The notes beneath the pieces were generated by a model. That model did not search any database, was not told the origin of the DNA, and worked only from the letters and a program-made list of their open reading frames with translations. The position numbers and the translations under genes were made by a program. From Anaerolineales bacterium (GTDB lineage Bacteria > Chloroflexota > Anaerolineae > 4572-78 > J111), in contig JABTUK010000003.1 in the NCBI GenBank assembly GCA_015075405.1, forward strand, positions 868,001 through 932,000: a stretch of DNA of 64,000 bases, given 5' to 3'. Positions 48,277-56,370 of the stretch are shown piece after piece. The stretch's first letter is position 1; each line of letters starts with the position of its first letter.

Positions 48277-49955
48277 CTACCCTACCTTAATCCGTGCCTT
48301 CAACGCTTTGAGCCGTTTCATTACATCGTTGACCCCGCGGCCAAAGTAGTCGTGCAAGCTCACGTATTCGGCGTAGAGCTGGTCATAGACTGCTTTGTTC
48401 GCCGGGTTGGGCTGGTACGACTCTTTTCGCAGGCTGGCCATTTGCCGGGTGGCCTCGACAATCGAATCGAACCCACCCGCTGCTTTGCCCGCCGCCACCG
48501 CCCCGTGCATGGCTGAGCCGACGGCTCCGCCCTGAACATTGCTGGCAATGTAGAGCGGCCGCCCGGTCACGTCGGCATAAATCTGCATAAGCAGCTTGTT
48601 TTTGTTGGGCAGGCCGCCGGTAGTCACTATTTCTTTCACCGGCACGCCGTTGGCCTCAAACGTTTCGATAATCATGCGGGTGCCGTAAGCCGTAGCCTCG
48701 ATCAACGCCCGGTAGATTTCTTCGGGCTTGGTCGCCAGCGTCGCCCCGACCAAGACGCCGGTCAGGTCTACGTCTACCAGCACGCTGCGGTTGCCGTTCC
48801 ACCAATCCAGGGCCACCAGGCCGCTTTCGCCGGGTTTGAGTTTGGCCGCTTTCTCTTCCAGCAATTCGTGAATATCCAGGCCGCGCTCCGCCGCCTCTTT
48901 TTCGTAGCGGCCCGGTACGCAGTTTTCCACAAACCAGGCAAAGTGATCGCCCACACAGGACTGCCCGGCTTCGTAGCCAAAAAAGCCGGGGATGATCCCA
49001 TCTTCCACGTAACCACACATGCCAGGTACCAACCGTTCTTCTACACCCATAACCATGTGGCAGTTCGACGTACCCATAATGATGACCATGCGCCCCGGCT
49101 CAGCTACCGTAGCCGCCGGCACCGACACGTGGGCATCCACGTTGGCAATGGCTACCGCTGTGCCGGGTTTGAGACCCATCCAGCCGGCAGCGACTTCGGT
49201 CAAGCCACCCGCCTTTTCGCCCAGCGGATAGATGTCGCGTGACATCTTCTCATCCACAATATTTTCCAGACGCGGGTCGAGCGCCTTGAAAAATTCTTTG
49301 GGCGGGAAACCCTCTCGTTTGGACCACAGGGCTTTGTAGCCGGCGGTACAGGAGTTGCGCTTCTCCTGGCCGGTAAGCTGCCAGATGACCCAATCTGCGG
49401 CCTCGATCAGCCGGCCGGCGGCAGCATACACCTCCGGCGCTTCATCAAGGATTTGCCAGGCTTTGGGGAAGAACCACTCGGAGCTGATTTTGCCGCCGTA
49501 ACGGTCGAGAAAGGTGTAGCCCAGTTCGCGGGCTTTGTCGTTGAGCTTGTTGGCTTCCGGCTGGGCGGCGTGATGTTTCCACAGTTTCACCCAGGCGTGG
49601 GGATTGTCGCGCCACTCCGGCAAAAAGGCGAGCGGCGTACCATCGGCTTTTGTGGGTATTAAGGTGCAGGCGGTAAAGTCAATCCCCAGGCCAATGACGT
49701 CGGTCGGGTCTATGCCGCTTTCTTTTAACACCGCCGGGACCGCTTTTTTGAACACTTCCAGGTAGTCGCCAGGGTCTTGCAAAGCCCAATCCGGCTCCAG
49801 AGGAATACCAGAGCCAGGCAGTTTTTCATCAATCACCCCATTGGCGTAGGCATGCACAGCAGTGGCGACTTCCTGCCCGTTGGCTAGGTCTACCAGGGCC
49901 ACCCGCCCCGACTCGGTGCCAAAATCAATCCCGATGGCGTATTTTTGTTGGTCAT
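48277..49955 (-). CDS. araB: L-ribulokinase, with a likely one-base frameshift near the start
   Basis: The long frame begins at 49902, but the family start is in another frame. From ATG 49955 (GGAGC five bases upstream) the code reads MTNKN, then loses phase at a run of five As (49942-49946 on the plus strand as Ts). Adding one A restores [19 protein letters not shown] and a 559-residue protein, the normal AraB length. The rest is intact: [51 protein letters not shown] and [19 protein letters not shown]. It phosphorylates L-ribulose. A MITE-like element stands directly behind its RBS. Either the base is missing from the sequence or the gene is mildly damaged. Confidence 0.88.
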
Positions 49956-49960
49956 TTAAG

Positions 49961-50167
49961 CTCCAATTGAAAGCTTTCGGAAACTATTTCGTCCAACTGG
50001 TCCGCCCCGCAAGCATGAATGCCAGGGTTAGCGAACAGCGCCGGGTGAAGCCGGCTTTAGCCCGATTAATCGGGCGCTGTTCTATAGTCCGGCGACTTCA
50101 TCGCCGGACGAGCGCCCCGGCAAGGTTGTTTCTGGGATTTCCAAATGCTCTCTTAATCTCCAATTGA
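49961..50167. mobile_element. MITE-like element (family D), copy 2, with flanking direct repeats
   Basis: CTCCAATTGA occurs at 49961-49970 and 50158-50167 on either side of the element. The ends GCTTTCGGAAACT and GGGATTTCCAAATGC are imperfectly inverted. The interior matches copy 1, with the same AACAGCGCC/GGCGCTGTT and CCGGCGA/TCGCCGG stems. The insertion is directly upstream of the araB ribosome-binding site and duplicates it. Confidence 0.72.
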
Positions 50168-50211
50168 GGTATTCGAGCAGATCACTGTCTGGCCTCCTTA
50201 GCCTGACTCTT

Positions 50212-51800
50212 CTACCTCAGCGTTTCCACGGCGGCTCGTTCGATGCTGAGTCCTTTTTGTAGCGCTCCATGAACGCGGCAAATCCGGCCACATCCGTCGG
50301 GTCGGGCGCAATGGTTGTGCCTTGTTCTCCGGCAAAGACCTTGTGGGAGATAGGCTTCCAGCGGCTCATTCGCTGCCTTATGGAGCATATAGGCGGCCAG
50401 CAGGGCAATTCCCCATCGCCGCCCTCGCCGGCGGTCTCCATAACGGAAACGGGGACATTCATCGCCGCGGCCATGATCTTTGACCCACTTCCGGCGTCTT
50501 GAAGAAGCCGCCATGACCGAGCACGCGATCAATCTTCACCTGCTCCTGGTCAAAGATGCCCAACCCGATCTTCAATGCGCCGAGCGCCGCGAACAGATGT
50601 ACCCGCATGAAGTTCGCCAGCGTGAAGCGGCTTTCGGGTGTACGAACGAACAGGGGACGCCCAGCTTCAAGGTGGGTGATATGTTCGCCCGCAAAGTAAT
50701 TGTAAGCCAGCAGCCCGCCCGCGTCCGCATCGCCGGCCAGCCCTGGGTATACAGCATTTCAAACAGCCTGGATTCGCTGATCTCCACCCCAAGCGCCTGT
50801 GTAAATTCCTGGAACAGGTCAACCCAGGCATTGAGATCGGAGGTGCAGTTGTTGCTATGACCATCGCCACAGGCTTGCCTGCGGGCGTTGTCACCATGTC
50901 AATCTCAGGATAGAGCTTTGACAGCGGCTGCTCCAAAACGATCATAGCAAAGACCGATGTTCCGGCGGAGACATTGCCTGCCCGCTCTCCCACGCTATTC
51001 GTCGCCACCATGCCGGTGCCGGCGTCGCCCTCCGGCGGACAGAGCGGAATCCCGCTTGTAACTGCCCTGTAGGATCGAGCAGTTTGCCCTGCTTCGGTCA
51101 GAATGCCGGCGGTATCTCCGGCTACCAGGACTTTGGGCAGGATGTCTTGGAGTTTCCACGAGACATTTTCGGCTGCAAGCCGCTGATTGAATAGCTCGAT
51201 CTTGCCGGCATCGTAGTCGTTGGTCTGGCTGTCAATGGGGAACACGCCCGATGCTTCGCCAATGCCCAACACCTTTTGCCCCGTCAATTTCCAATGGACA
51301 TAGCCGGCCAGCGTCGTGAGATAGCTGATATCGTTGATATGGCTCTCCTTGTTCAATATCGCCTGATGGAGGTGGGCAATGCTCCAACGTTGGGGAATGG
51401 CAAATTGGAACAGTTCTGTAAGTTCCTGGGCTGCCTGCCCGGTGATGGTGTTTCGCCATGTCCGAAACGGGACGAGTAAATTTTCGTCCCTATCGAATAC
51501 CAAATAGCCGTGCATCATGCCGCTGAAACCGATTGCGCCAATGGTTTGGAGGGGGATGTTGTAATTCTTAACAACCTCGTCGTTAAGCTGCCGATAGCTT
51601 TCCTGCAAGCCTGTCCAAACATCTTCAAGCCTGTAGGTCCAGATACCGTTTTCGTATTGGTTTTCCCACTCATGGCTGCCCGAGGCGATTGGCGCATGAT
51701 CCTCACCAATCAACACCGCCTTGATGCGAGTTGAGCCGAACTCGATGCCAAGAACGGTCTTTCCGCTCTTAATTGCTTGGGGGATATCGTTTTGATCCAT
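50212..51800 (-). pseudogene. FGGY-family carbohydrate kinase with several frameshifts
   Basis: ATG 51800 (GAAGGAGTTGAAG before it) opens an intact N-terminal half: [55 protein letters not shown] and [14 protein letters not shown]. After about residue 310 the frame is lost. The remaining family sequence is readable in alternating frames: [98 protein letters not shown] and SIERAAVETLR before TAG at 50212. Six phase changes lie near 50860, 50741, 50480, 50417, 50348 and 50252; most fit loss of one base from a short run. It sits between an isomerase and araB. Decay or consensus error are both possible. Confidence 0.8.
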
Positions 51801-51805
51801 CTTCA

Positions 51806-51925
51806 ACTCCTTCGTAAATACCCCCTCCCCTAGCCCCTCCCCCGATTCGGGGGAGGGGTTGGGGTGGGGGTTCATTTTCATTATCGGTGGCGTGTCCCAG
51901 ACTCGTGAATACTCCTTCGTAAATA
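51806..51925. repeat. Family F element, copy 4, flanked by 15-base direct repeats
   Basis: ACTCCTTCGTAAATA occurs at 51806-51820 and 51911-51925. Between them lie the CCCCTCCCC/GGGGAGGGG hairpin and the core TTTTCATTATCGGTGGCGTG TCCCAGACTCGTGAA. The direct repeat contains the RBS of the kinase gene. Confidence 0.7.
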
Positions 51926-51926
51926 A

Positions 51927-52002
51927 AGAGGCGAGGATTCGTGAGGCGAAGAGGCGAGGGGATTCTACGCCCGCTTCGCGTCGCCTCTCGCGTCCTCGCG
52001 TC
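51927..52002. repeat. Octamer array (GAGGCGAA type)
   Basis: GAGGCGAG, TGAGGCGAA, GAGGCGAGG face CGCTTCGCGTCGCCTCTCGC and CCTCGCG units, giving a GC-rich fold between the kinase and the isomerase. Related to the block at 17183. Confidence 0.65.
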
Positions 52003-52007
52003 ATTAA

Positions 52008-53450
52008 TTAGCGGTGGTAATAAACTTCCCAACCCAAGTACTTGCCTAAAGCTTCGTTGACGGCGGTGGCGGTTTGAGACAGGTTGATGGCAGTATGGTG
52101 CTCAAAGCCGTTTTCGCAGATGTAATGCAGCAGCCCTTGCAGGTTAGGCACGCGCACCACGCCGTAACCGCCAAAGGTTTTGAGCGGGTCGTTGGTCAGC
52201 TCGCCTTGGCCCACGTAGGCGCTTATTTTGCCGCCGAGGTCGTCGGTGGAGACGCGGCAGTAGGTAAACGGCTCGGCCCGCACCCGGCCGACCACCGTGC
52301 CGAAGGTATTTTCTTTGCCCACCGTCCCGGCAATAATTTCCTGAAAATCCATCACCGGGATGTCGTCGGGCGAAATCAAACCGGCGTCATTTTGATTGGT
52401 GAAGACGCCTTTGGGCAGGTTGGAGCAGTGGAAGATGACGCCCTTATCCGGGTCATCGCCGTAATTGTTGTTCCAGTCCACCAGGGCGCTGGGCTTTTCC
52501 GAAGCCAGGGCCAGGGCATACATGCCCACCACGCCGGCAATATCGGTCTCGCAGGCCGACGGCATCAGCTTGTTGCTCATCATGCTCATGACGGTGCAGG
52601 GCACAACCCCAAAATATTCTTCCATCGAAGTCCAACACTGCAAGGCGCTGGCGACCAGGTTTTGGTCGCTCATCCAGCGGTCTACCACCACACCGAGCTT
52701 GGCCATTTTCAAGAGGGACTCCTGGGGGATGCCTTTGGTTGGTATATAGCTGTTAATCTCGTCCAGCTTGGCGTGAACTACCGGCTCGTCGTTGCCCAGA
52801 CGGTTTACCCGGCCAAAGGCTTCCGATAGGTCCAGCGTTTCGACGGAAATGCCGCTGCGCTCAAACAGTTTTTCGCTGTAACGCACGGTGTTGAAAGCCG
52901 TCGGACGAGCGCCCAGCGCCCCGATGCGAGCGTTGCGCAGGCCGCGCACTACCCGGCAGGTGCTTACAAAGCGGCGCAGGTCGGCCTTGAAGCTGTCGCT
53001 TTGCGGGTCAACCGTGTGCAGGGTGGTCAGGGAGTATTTGATACCGTACTGGCGCAGGTTGTTACAAGCCGACATTTTGCCGCAAAACGAGTCGCGCCGG
53101 TCGGCAATGGTCATGCGGGTGGGGTCATCGGCAAAGGCGTGAATCAAAACAGGTACATTCAAATTGGCCCAGCGCAGGGCATTGGCAATGGCGCGCTCGT
53201 CGCCAAAGTTGGGCAGCGTGACCAAGATACCGTCAATCCGGTCGGCATTCTTTTTGAACAGGTCGGCGCATTTTTGGGCGTCATTCAAACTTTCAATACT
53301 GCCAAAAAGGGTATCGGCTGAAGTGAGGGCAACCGCTTCAATCCCCTCTTCGGCCAATATTTTCAAGATTGTTTGACGTCCGGTTTCGCACAGGTGGTCG
53401 GGGAAAAAGCCTCGGTTGCCAACAATAACACCTAAAACTGGTTTGTCCAT
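52008..53450 (-). CDS. L-fucose/D-arabinose isomerase-like protein (COG2407 type)
   Basis: A 480-residue protein with the fold of L-fucose/L-arabinose isomerases. GVIVGNRGFFPDHLCETGRQ is the N-terminal nucleotide-like domain, GILVTLPNFGDERAIANAL follows, and the metal-site region includes VVDRWMSDQNLVASALQCW, MSNKLMPSACETDIAG and FEHHTAINLSQ near the C terminus. It interconverts an aldose and a ketose in the cytoplasm. Which one (L-fucose, D-arabinose or another) is unclear because true AraA is encoded next door. The broken FGGY kinase downstream is its likely partner. AGGAAATGAACA precedes the ATG. Confidence 0.85.
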   Translation of the reverse strand: MDKPVLGVIVGNRGFFPDHLCETGRQTILKILAEEGIEAVALTSADTLFGSIESLNDAQKCADLFKKNADRIDGILVTLPNFGDERAIANALRWANLNVPVLIHAFADDPTRMTIADRRDSFCGKMSACNNLRQYGIKYSLTTLHTVDPQSDSFKADLRRFVSTCRVVRGLRNARIGALGARPTAFNTVRYSEKLFERSGISVETLDLSEAFGRVNRLGNDEPVVHAKLDEINSYIPTKGIPQESLLKMAKLGVVVDRWMSDQNLVASALQCWTSMEEYFGVVPCTVMSMMSNKLMPSACETDIAGVVGMYALALASEKPSALVDWNNNYGDDPDKGVIFHCSNLPKGVFTNQNDAGLISPDDIPVMDFQEIIAGTVGKENTFGTVVGRVRAEPFTYCRVSTDDLGGKISAYVGQGELTNDPLKTFGGYGVVRVPNLQGLLHYICENGFEHHTAINLSQTATAVNEALGKYLGWEVYYHR

Positions 53451-53482
53451 TGTTCATTTCCTTATGATTATAGTTGATTATG

Positions 53483-53585
53483 GAGTCTCAGTGGATCCAA
53501 ATTTGAGGAGCCAGCACGCCCACGTGCGGCGGTGTTCGGCACGTGGGCGTGCCTCACTCCTCGGAAAATTGGATCTACTGAGTCT
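53483..53585. repeat. Inverted repeat family B, copy 7
   Basis: GAGTCTCAGTGGATCCAAAT and AAAATTGGATCTACTGAGTC around CACGCCCACGTGCGGCGG and GGCACGTGGGCGTGCC, nearly identical to copy 6. It separates araA from the isomerase-like gene and ends close to the araA stop. Confidence 0.85.
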
Positions 53586-53588
53586 TAT

Positions 53589-55094
53589 CTACAACCCTTT
53601 AGCCAGATGGTAGTACAGGTCGTTCCAACGCAGCTCTTTTTTGAAACCGGAGACGGTGGTTTCTTTATCGATAAGCAAAAATTCCATACCGGCCATTTCG
53701 GCGAAATCCTCCAAATGTTCGGCGGTCAGCGCCAGGCTAAAGCCGGTGTGATGGGCCCCGCCGGCCAGAATCCAGGTTGCCGCCGCCGTCTTTAAATCGG
53801 GTTGTGGCAGCCACAAGGCTCTGGCAACCGGCAGTTTGGGCAGCGGCGCATCTGTCGGTACGGCGTCAACCGCATTGACAACCATCCGCAGGCGATTGCC
53901 CATTTCCATAACCGCCGCATTAACCGCCGGCCCGGTCTTGGCATCAAACACCAGCCGAACCGGGTCGGCCTTACCGCCGATGGACAGCGGGTGAACTTCA
54001 AGCGATGGTTTGGTGGCAGCGATGCTGGGACAGATTTCCAGCATGTGCGCCCCCAACACCTTCATCCCGTTTGGACTCAGGTGATAGGTGTAGTCTTCCA
54101 TAAAGGAGGTACCGCCATCCAGACCGGCGCTCATCACCTTCATGGCTCGCACTAAAGCCGCCGTTTTCCAGTCCCCCTCACCGGCAAAACCATAATCCGC
54201 AGCCATCAACCGTTGGACGCCCAGGCCGGGGAGCTGGGCCAGGCCGTGCAGGTCCTCGAAAGAAGTGGTGAACCCTTTGAAATTGCCGTGTTCAAGGAAA
54301 TGACGCAAGCCAACTTCAATCCGCGCCCCATCCCGTAACGATTGGTTTCGCTCACCTCCGGGACGAAGCGCCGGCGCAACATCATATTGGTCGAGATATT
54401 CCTGGATAACCTGGTCTACCTCCCCATCCGACACCTCATTCACAAATCGAACCAGGTCGCCCACGCCGTAGCCATTGACGCTGTAGCCCAGCCTCATCTG
54501 AGCGTTGACCTTATCGCCTTCGGTCACTGCTACCTCGCGCATGTTGTCGCCAAAGCGGGCGAAGCGAGCGCCTTGAGCGTCGTGCCAGGCGCAGGCCGCT
54601 CGCGCCCACGCCCCCAGGCGAGCCTGGACCTCTTCATCTTGCCAGTGCCCCACCACCACTTTGCGTTCCAGGCGCATCCGGCTGCCGATAAAACCAAATT
54701 CGCGGTCACCATGGGCGGATTGGTTCAGATTCATAAAGTCCATGTCAATATCTGCCCACGGAATATCACGATTGTACTGGGTGTGTAGATGGGCCAACGG
54801 TTTTTGTAACGCCTTTAAGCCCGCAATCCACATTTTGGCTGGAGAAAAAGTGTGCATCCAGGTAATCAGGCCGACACAGTTTCGGGCAGCGTTGGCTTCC
54901 AGGCACAACTGGTGAATGGCATCAGGGGTGGTCAGAACCGGCTTAAACACCACCTTGACCGGGATTTTAGCTGACTGATCCAGGGCCTGGGTGATGATTT
55001 GCGAATGTTCGGCTACTTTCTCCAGGGTCTCAGGTCCGTAGAGATGCTGGCTGCCGGTGACAAACCATACCTCGAATTGTTTAAGCTCGATCAT
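53589..55094 (-). CDS. araA: L-arabinose isomerase
   Basis: A 501-residue protein of normal AraA length. It begins [20 protein letters not shown] (the classic AraA start), then [73 protein letters not shown] and [20 protein letters not shown]. The glutamate and histidine metal ligands in these segments are present. It converts L-arabinose to L-ribulose. AAGGAGCAAGCTAAA precedes the ATG. It follows the LacI gene by 16 bases, so they form one transcript. Confidence 0.95.
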   Translation of the reverse strand: MIELKQFEVWFVTGSQHLYGPETLEKVAEHSQIITQALDQSAKIPVKVVFKPVLTTPDAIHQLCLEANAARNCVGLITWMHTFSPAKMWIAGLKALQKPLAHLHTQYNRDIPWADIDMDFMNLNQSAHGDREFGFIGSRMRLERKVVVGHWQDEEVQARLGAWARAACAWHDAQGARFARFGDNMREVAVTEGDKVNAQMRLGYSVNGYGVGDLVRFVNEVSDGEVDQVIQEYLDQYDVAPALRPGGERNQSLRDGARIEVGLRHFLEHGNFKGFTTSFEDLHGLAQLPGLGVQRLMAADYGFAGEGDWKTAALVRAMKVMSAGLDGGTSFMEDYTYHLSPNGMKVLGAHMLEICPSIAATKPSLEVHPLSIGGKADPVRLVFDAKTGPAVNAAVMEMGNRLRMVVNAVDAVPTDAPLPKLPVARALWLPQPDLKTAAATWILAGGAHHTGFSLALTAEHLEDFAEMAGMEFLLIDKETTVSGFKKELRWNDLYYHLAKGL

Positions 55095-55110
55095 TTTAGC
55101 TTGCTCCTTT

Positions 55111-56142
55111 TTATATTATGCTTTTAGCAGCGCTTTTTCTAATCACCAATTCCGGCTGTAGGATGGGGGTCACGGTTGGCGATAGAGATATGCCATTGCG
55201 CCTGGCTTCAATCATTTCGATCAATCGCTGTACCCCTATCCTGCCCTGGTCCGTCAATTTGTGCCGAATAGTCGTGAGCGGTGGAGCAAAGTAGGCGGCT
55301 TCCGGGATGTTATCAAACCCCACAATCCCCAAATCTTCGGGTACACGCAGACCTAACTGGCGGGCAGCCTGCAACACACCCAGGGCCATCTGGTCATTGC
55401 TGACAAACACCGCGTCCAATTCGGGATATTGTTGGCACAACAGGTGAAGACCCTGCTCGCCGCTGGCAGAAGACCAGTCGCCTTCAAATATTTGCCAATT
55501 TTGATAGCTCGTTAATGCATCTTGCCAGCCCAAAAGACGTTGTTGAGCCGCTACCCAGCTTAAAGGCCCGGTAATAATCCCCAGATGCTGGTAGCCCTGA
55601 GCTAATAAATGCTGAGTTGCCAGCAAGCCACCCGCCCGATTATCTATCGAAACGGCGTGTTCGTTATACAACGGTTGTTCACAAATAAGCACCACCGGCG
55701 CCGGCAACTGGGAGGCTTTTCGTTGCAACCAGATCCGGTTATGCCCAATTTCGGGAATGGCCCAGATAATACCATCTACATGCCAGGCCAATAGCTCGCC
55801 AAGAATTTGATCACTGTTATCCGCTTCGGGCTGGTGAACCAGACTCAAGTGCAGCCGGTAGCCATATTCCGTCGCCGCTTGTTCCATGCCTAGCAAGCGA
55901 CGCATTGGGCCGTACTGTCCCAATTCGGCAATCACCACCCCCAGTGTCAGGCTGCGCTGCCGAATGAGACTGCGCGCCAGAGCGCTGGGCTTATAGCCAA
56001 GTTGATCAATAATCTGTTGGACAAGCTCCCGCGTTTCAGCCGCAACGTCGGGGCGATTATTGAGCACACGGGAGACGGTTTGGGTAGATACTCCCGCTTG
56101 TTGCGCTACCTGTCTGATAGTTACCTGTTTATGCACCGACAT
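55111..56142 (-). CDS. LacI-family transcriptional regulator
   Basis: A 343-residue LacI protein. The helix-turn-helix and hinge are complete: [40 protein letters not shown] and [13 protein letters not shown]. The ligand domain has [20 protein letters not shown] and [20 protein letters not shown] with [20 protein letters not shown]. It stands at the head of the araA gene set and directly behind the triple binding protein, so it probably represses this set and the importers until L-arabinose or a related sugar is present. A candidate operator is at 59601-59620. Confidence 0.92.
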   Translation of the reverse strand: MSVHKQVTIRQVAQQAGVSTQTVSRVLNNRPDVAAETRELVQQIIDQLGYKPSALARSLIRQRSLTLGVVIAELGQYGPMRRLLGMEQAATEYGYRLHLSLVHQPEADNSDQILGELLAWHVDGIIWAIPEIGHNRIWLQRKASQLPAPVVLICEQPLYNEHAVSIDNRAGGLLATQHLLAQGYQHLGIITGPLSWVAAQQRLLGWQDALTSYQNWQIFEGDWSSASGEQGLHLLCQQYPELDAVFVSNDQMALGVLQAARQLGLRVPEDLGIVGFDNIPEAAYFAPPLTTIRHKLTDQGRIGVQRLIEMIEARRNGISLSPTVTPILQPELVIRKSAAKSII

Positions 56143-56190
56143 AGGGCTTGCCGCTTATCCGTTAAAAAACAAGTTTTGTAACTGCTCAGC

Positions 56191-56284
56191 CATGTCATTT
56201 CGACCGCAGGGAGAAATCCCCGACACCTTCCCCTTATGTGTTGTGGCCTGGAGATTTCTCGACCTTCGGTCTCGAAATGACATG
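56191..56284. repeat. Inverted repeat family C, copy 8
   Basis: CATGTCATTTCGACCGCAGG and CTTCGGTCTCGAAATGACATG, with outer arms CTGCTCAGC and GTCTGAGTAGC. Between the LacI gene and the triple binding protein. Confidence 0.85.
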
Positions 56285-56309
56285 AGTCTGAGTAGCATAA
56301 GTTTTTAAG

Positions 56310-56345
56310 GTGGCCCCTTCTCTCCGGGTCAAGAGAAGGGGCCAC
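56310..56345 (-). terminator. Strong hairpin after the triple binding protein
   Basis: GTGGCCCCTTCTCT (56310-56323) and AGAGAAGGGGCCAC (56332-56345) form a perfect 14-base stem with an 8-base loop. Only a short A/T stretch follows on the minus strand (CTTAAAAAC), so it may be a stabilising 3' hairpin or a weak terminator. Confidence 0.7.
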
Positions 56346-56370
56346 AGATTGAATAATAATTCGTTAAGGT

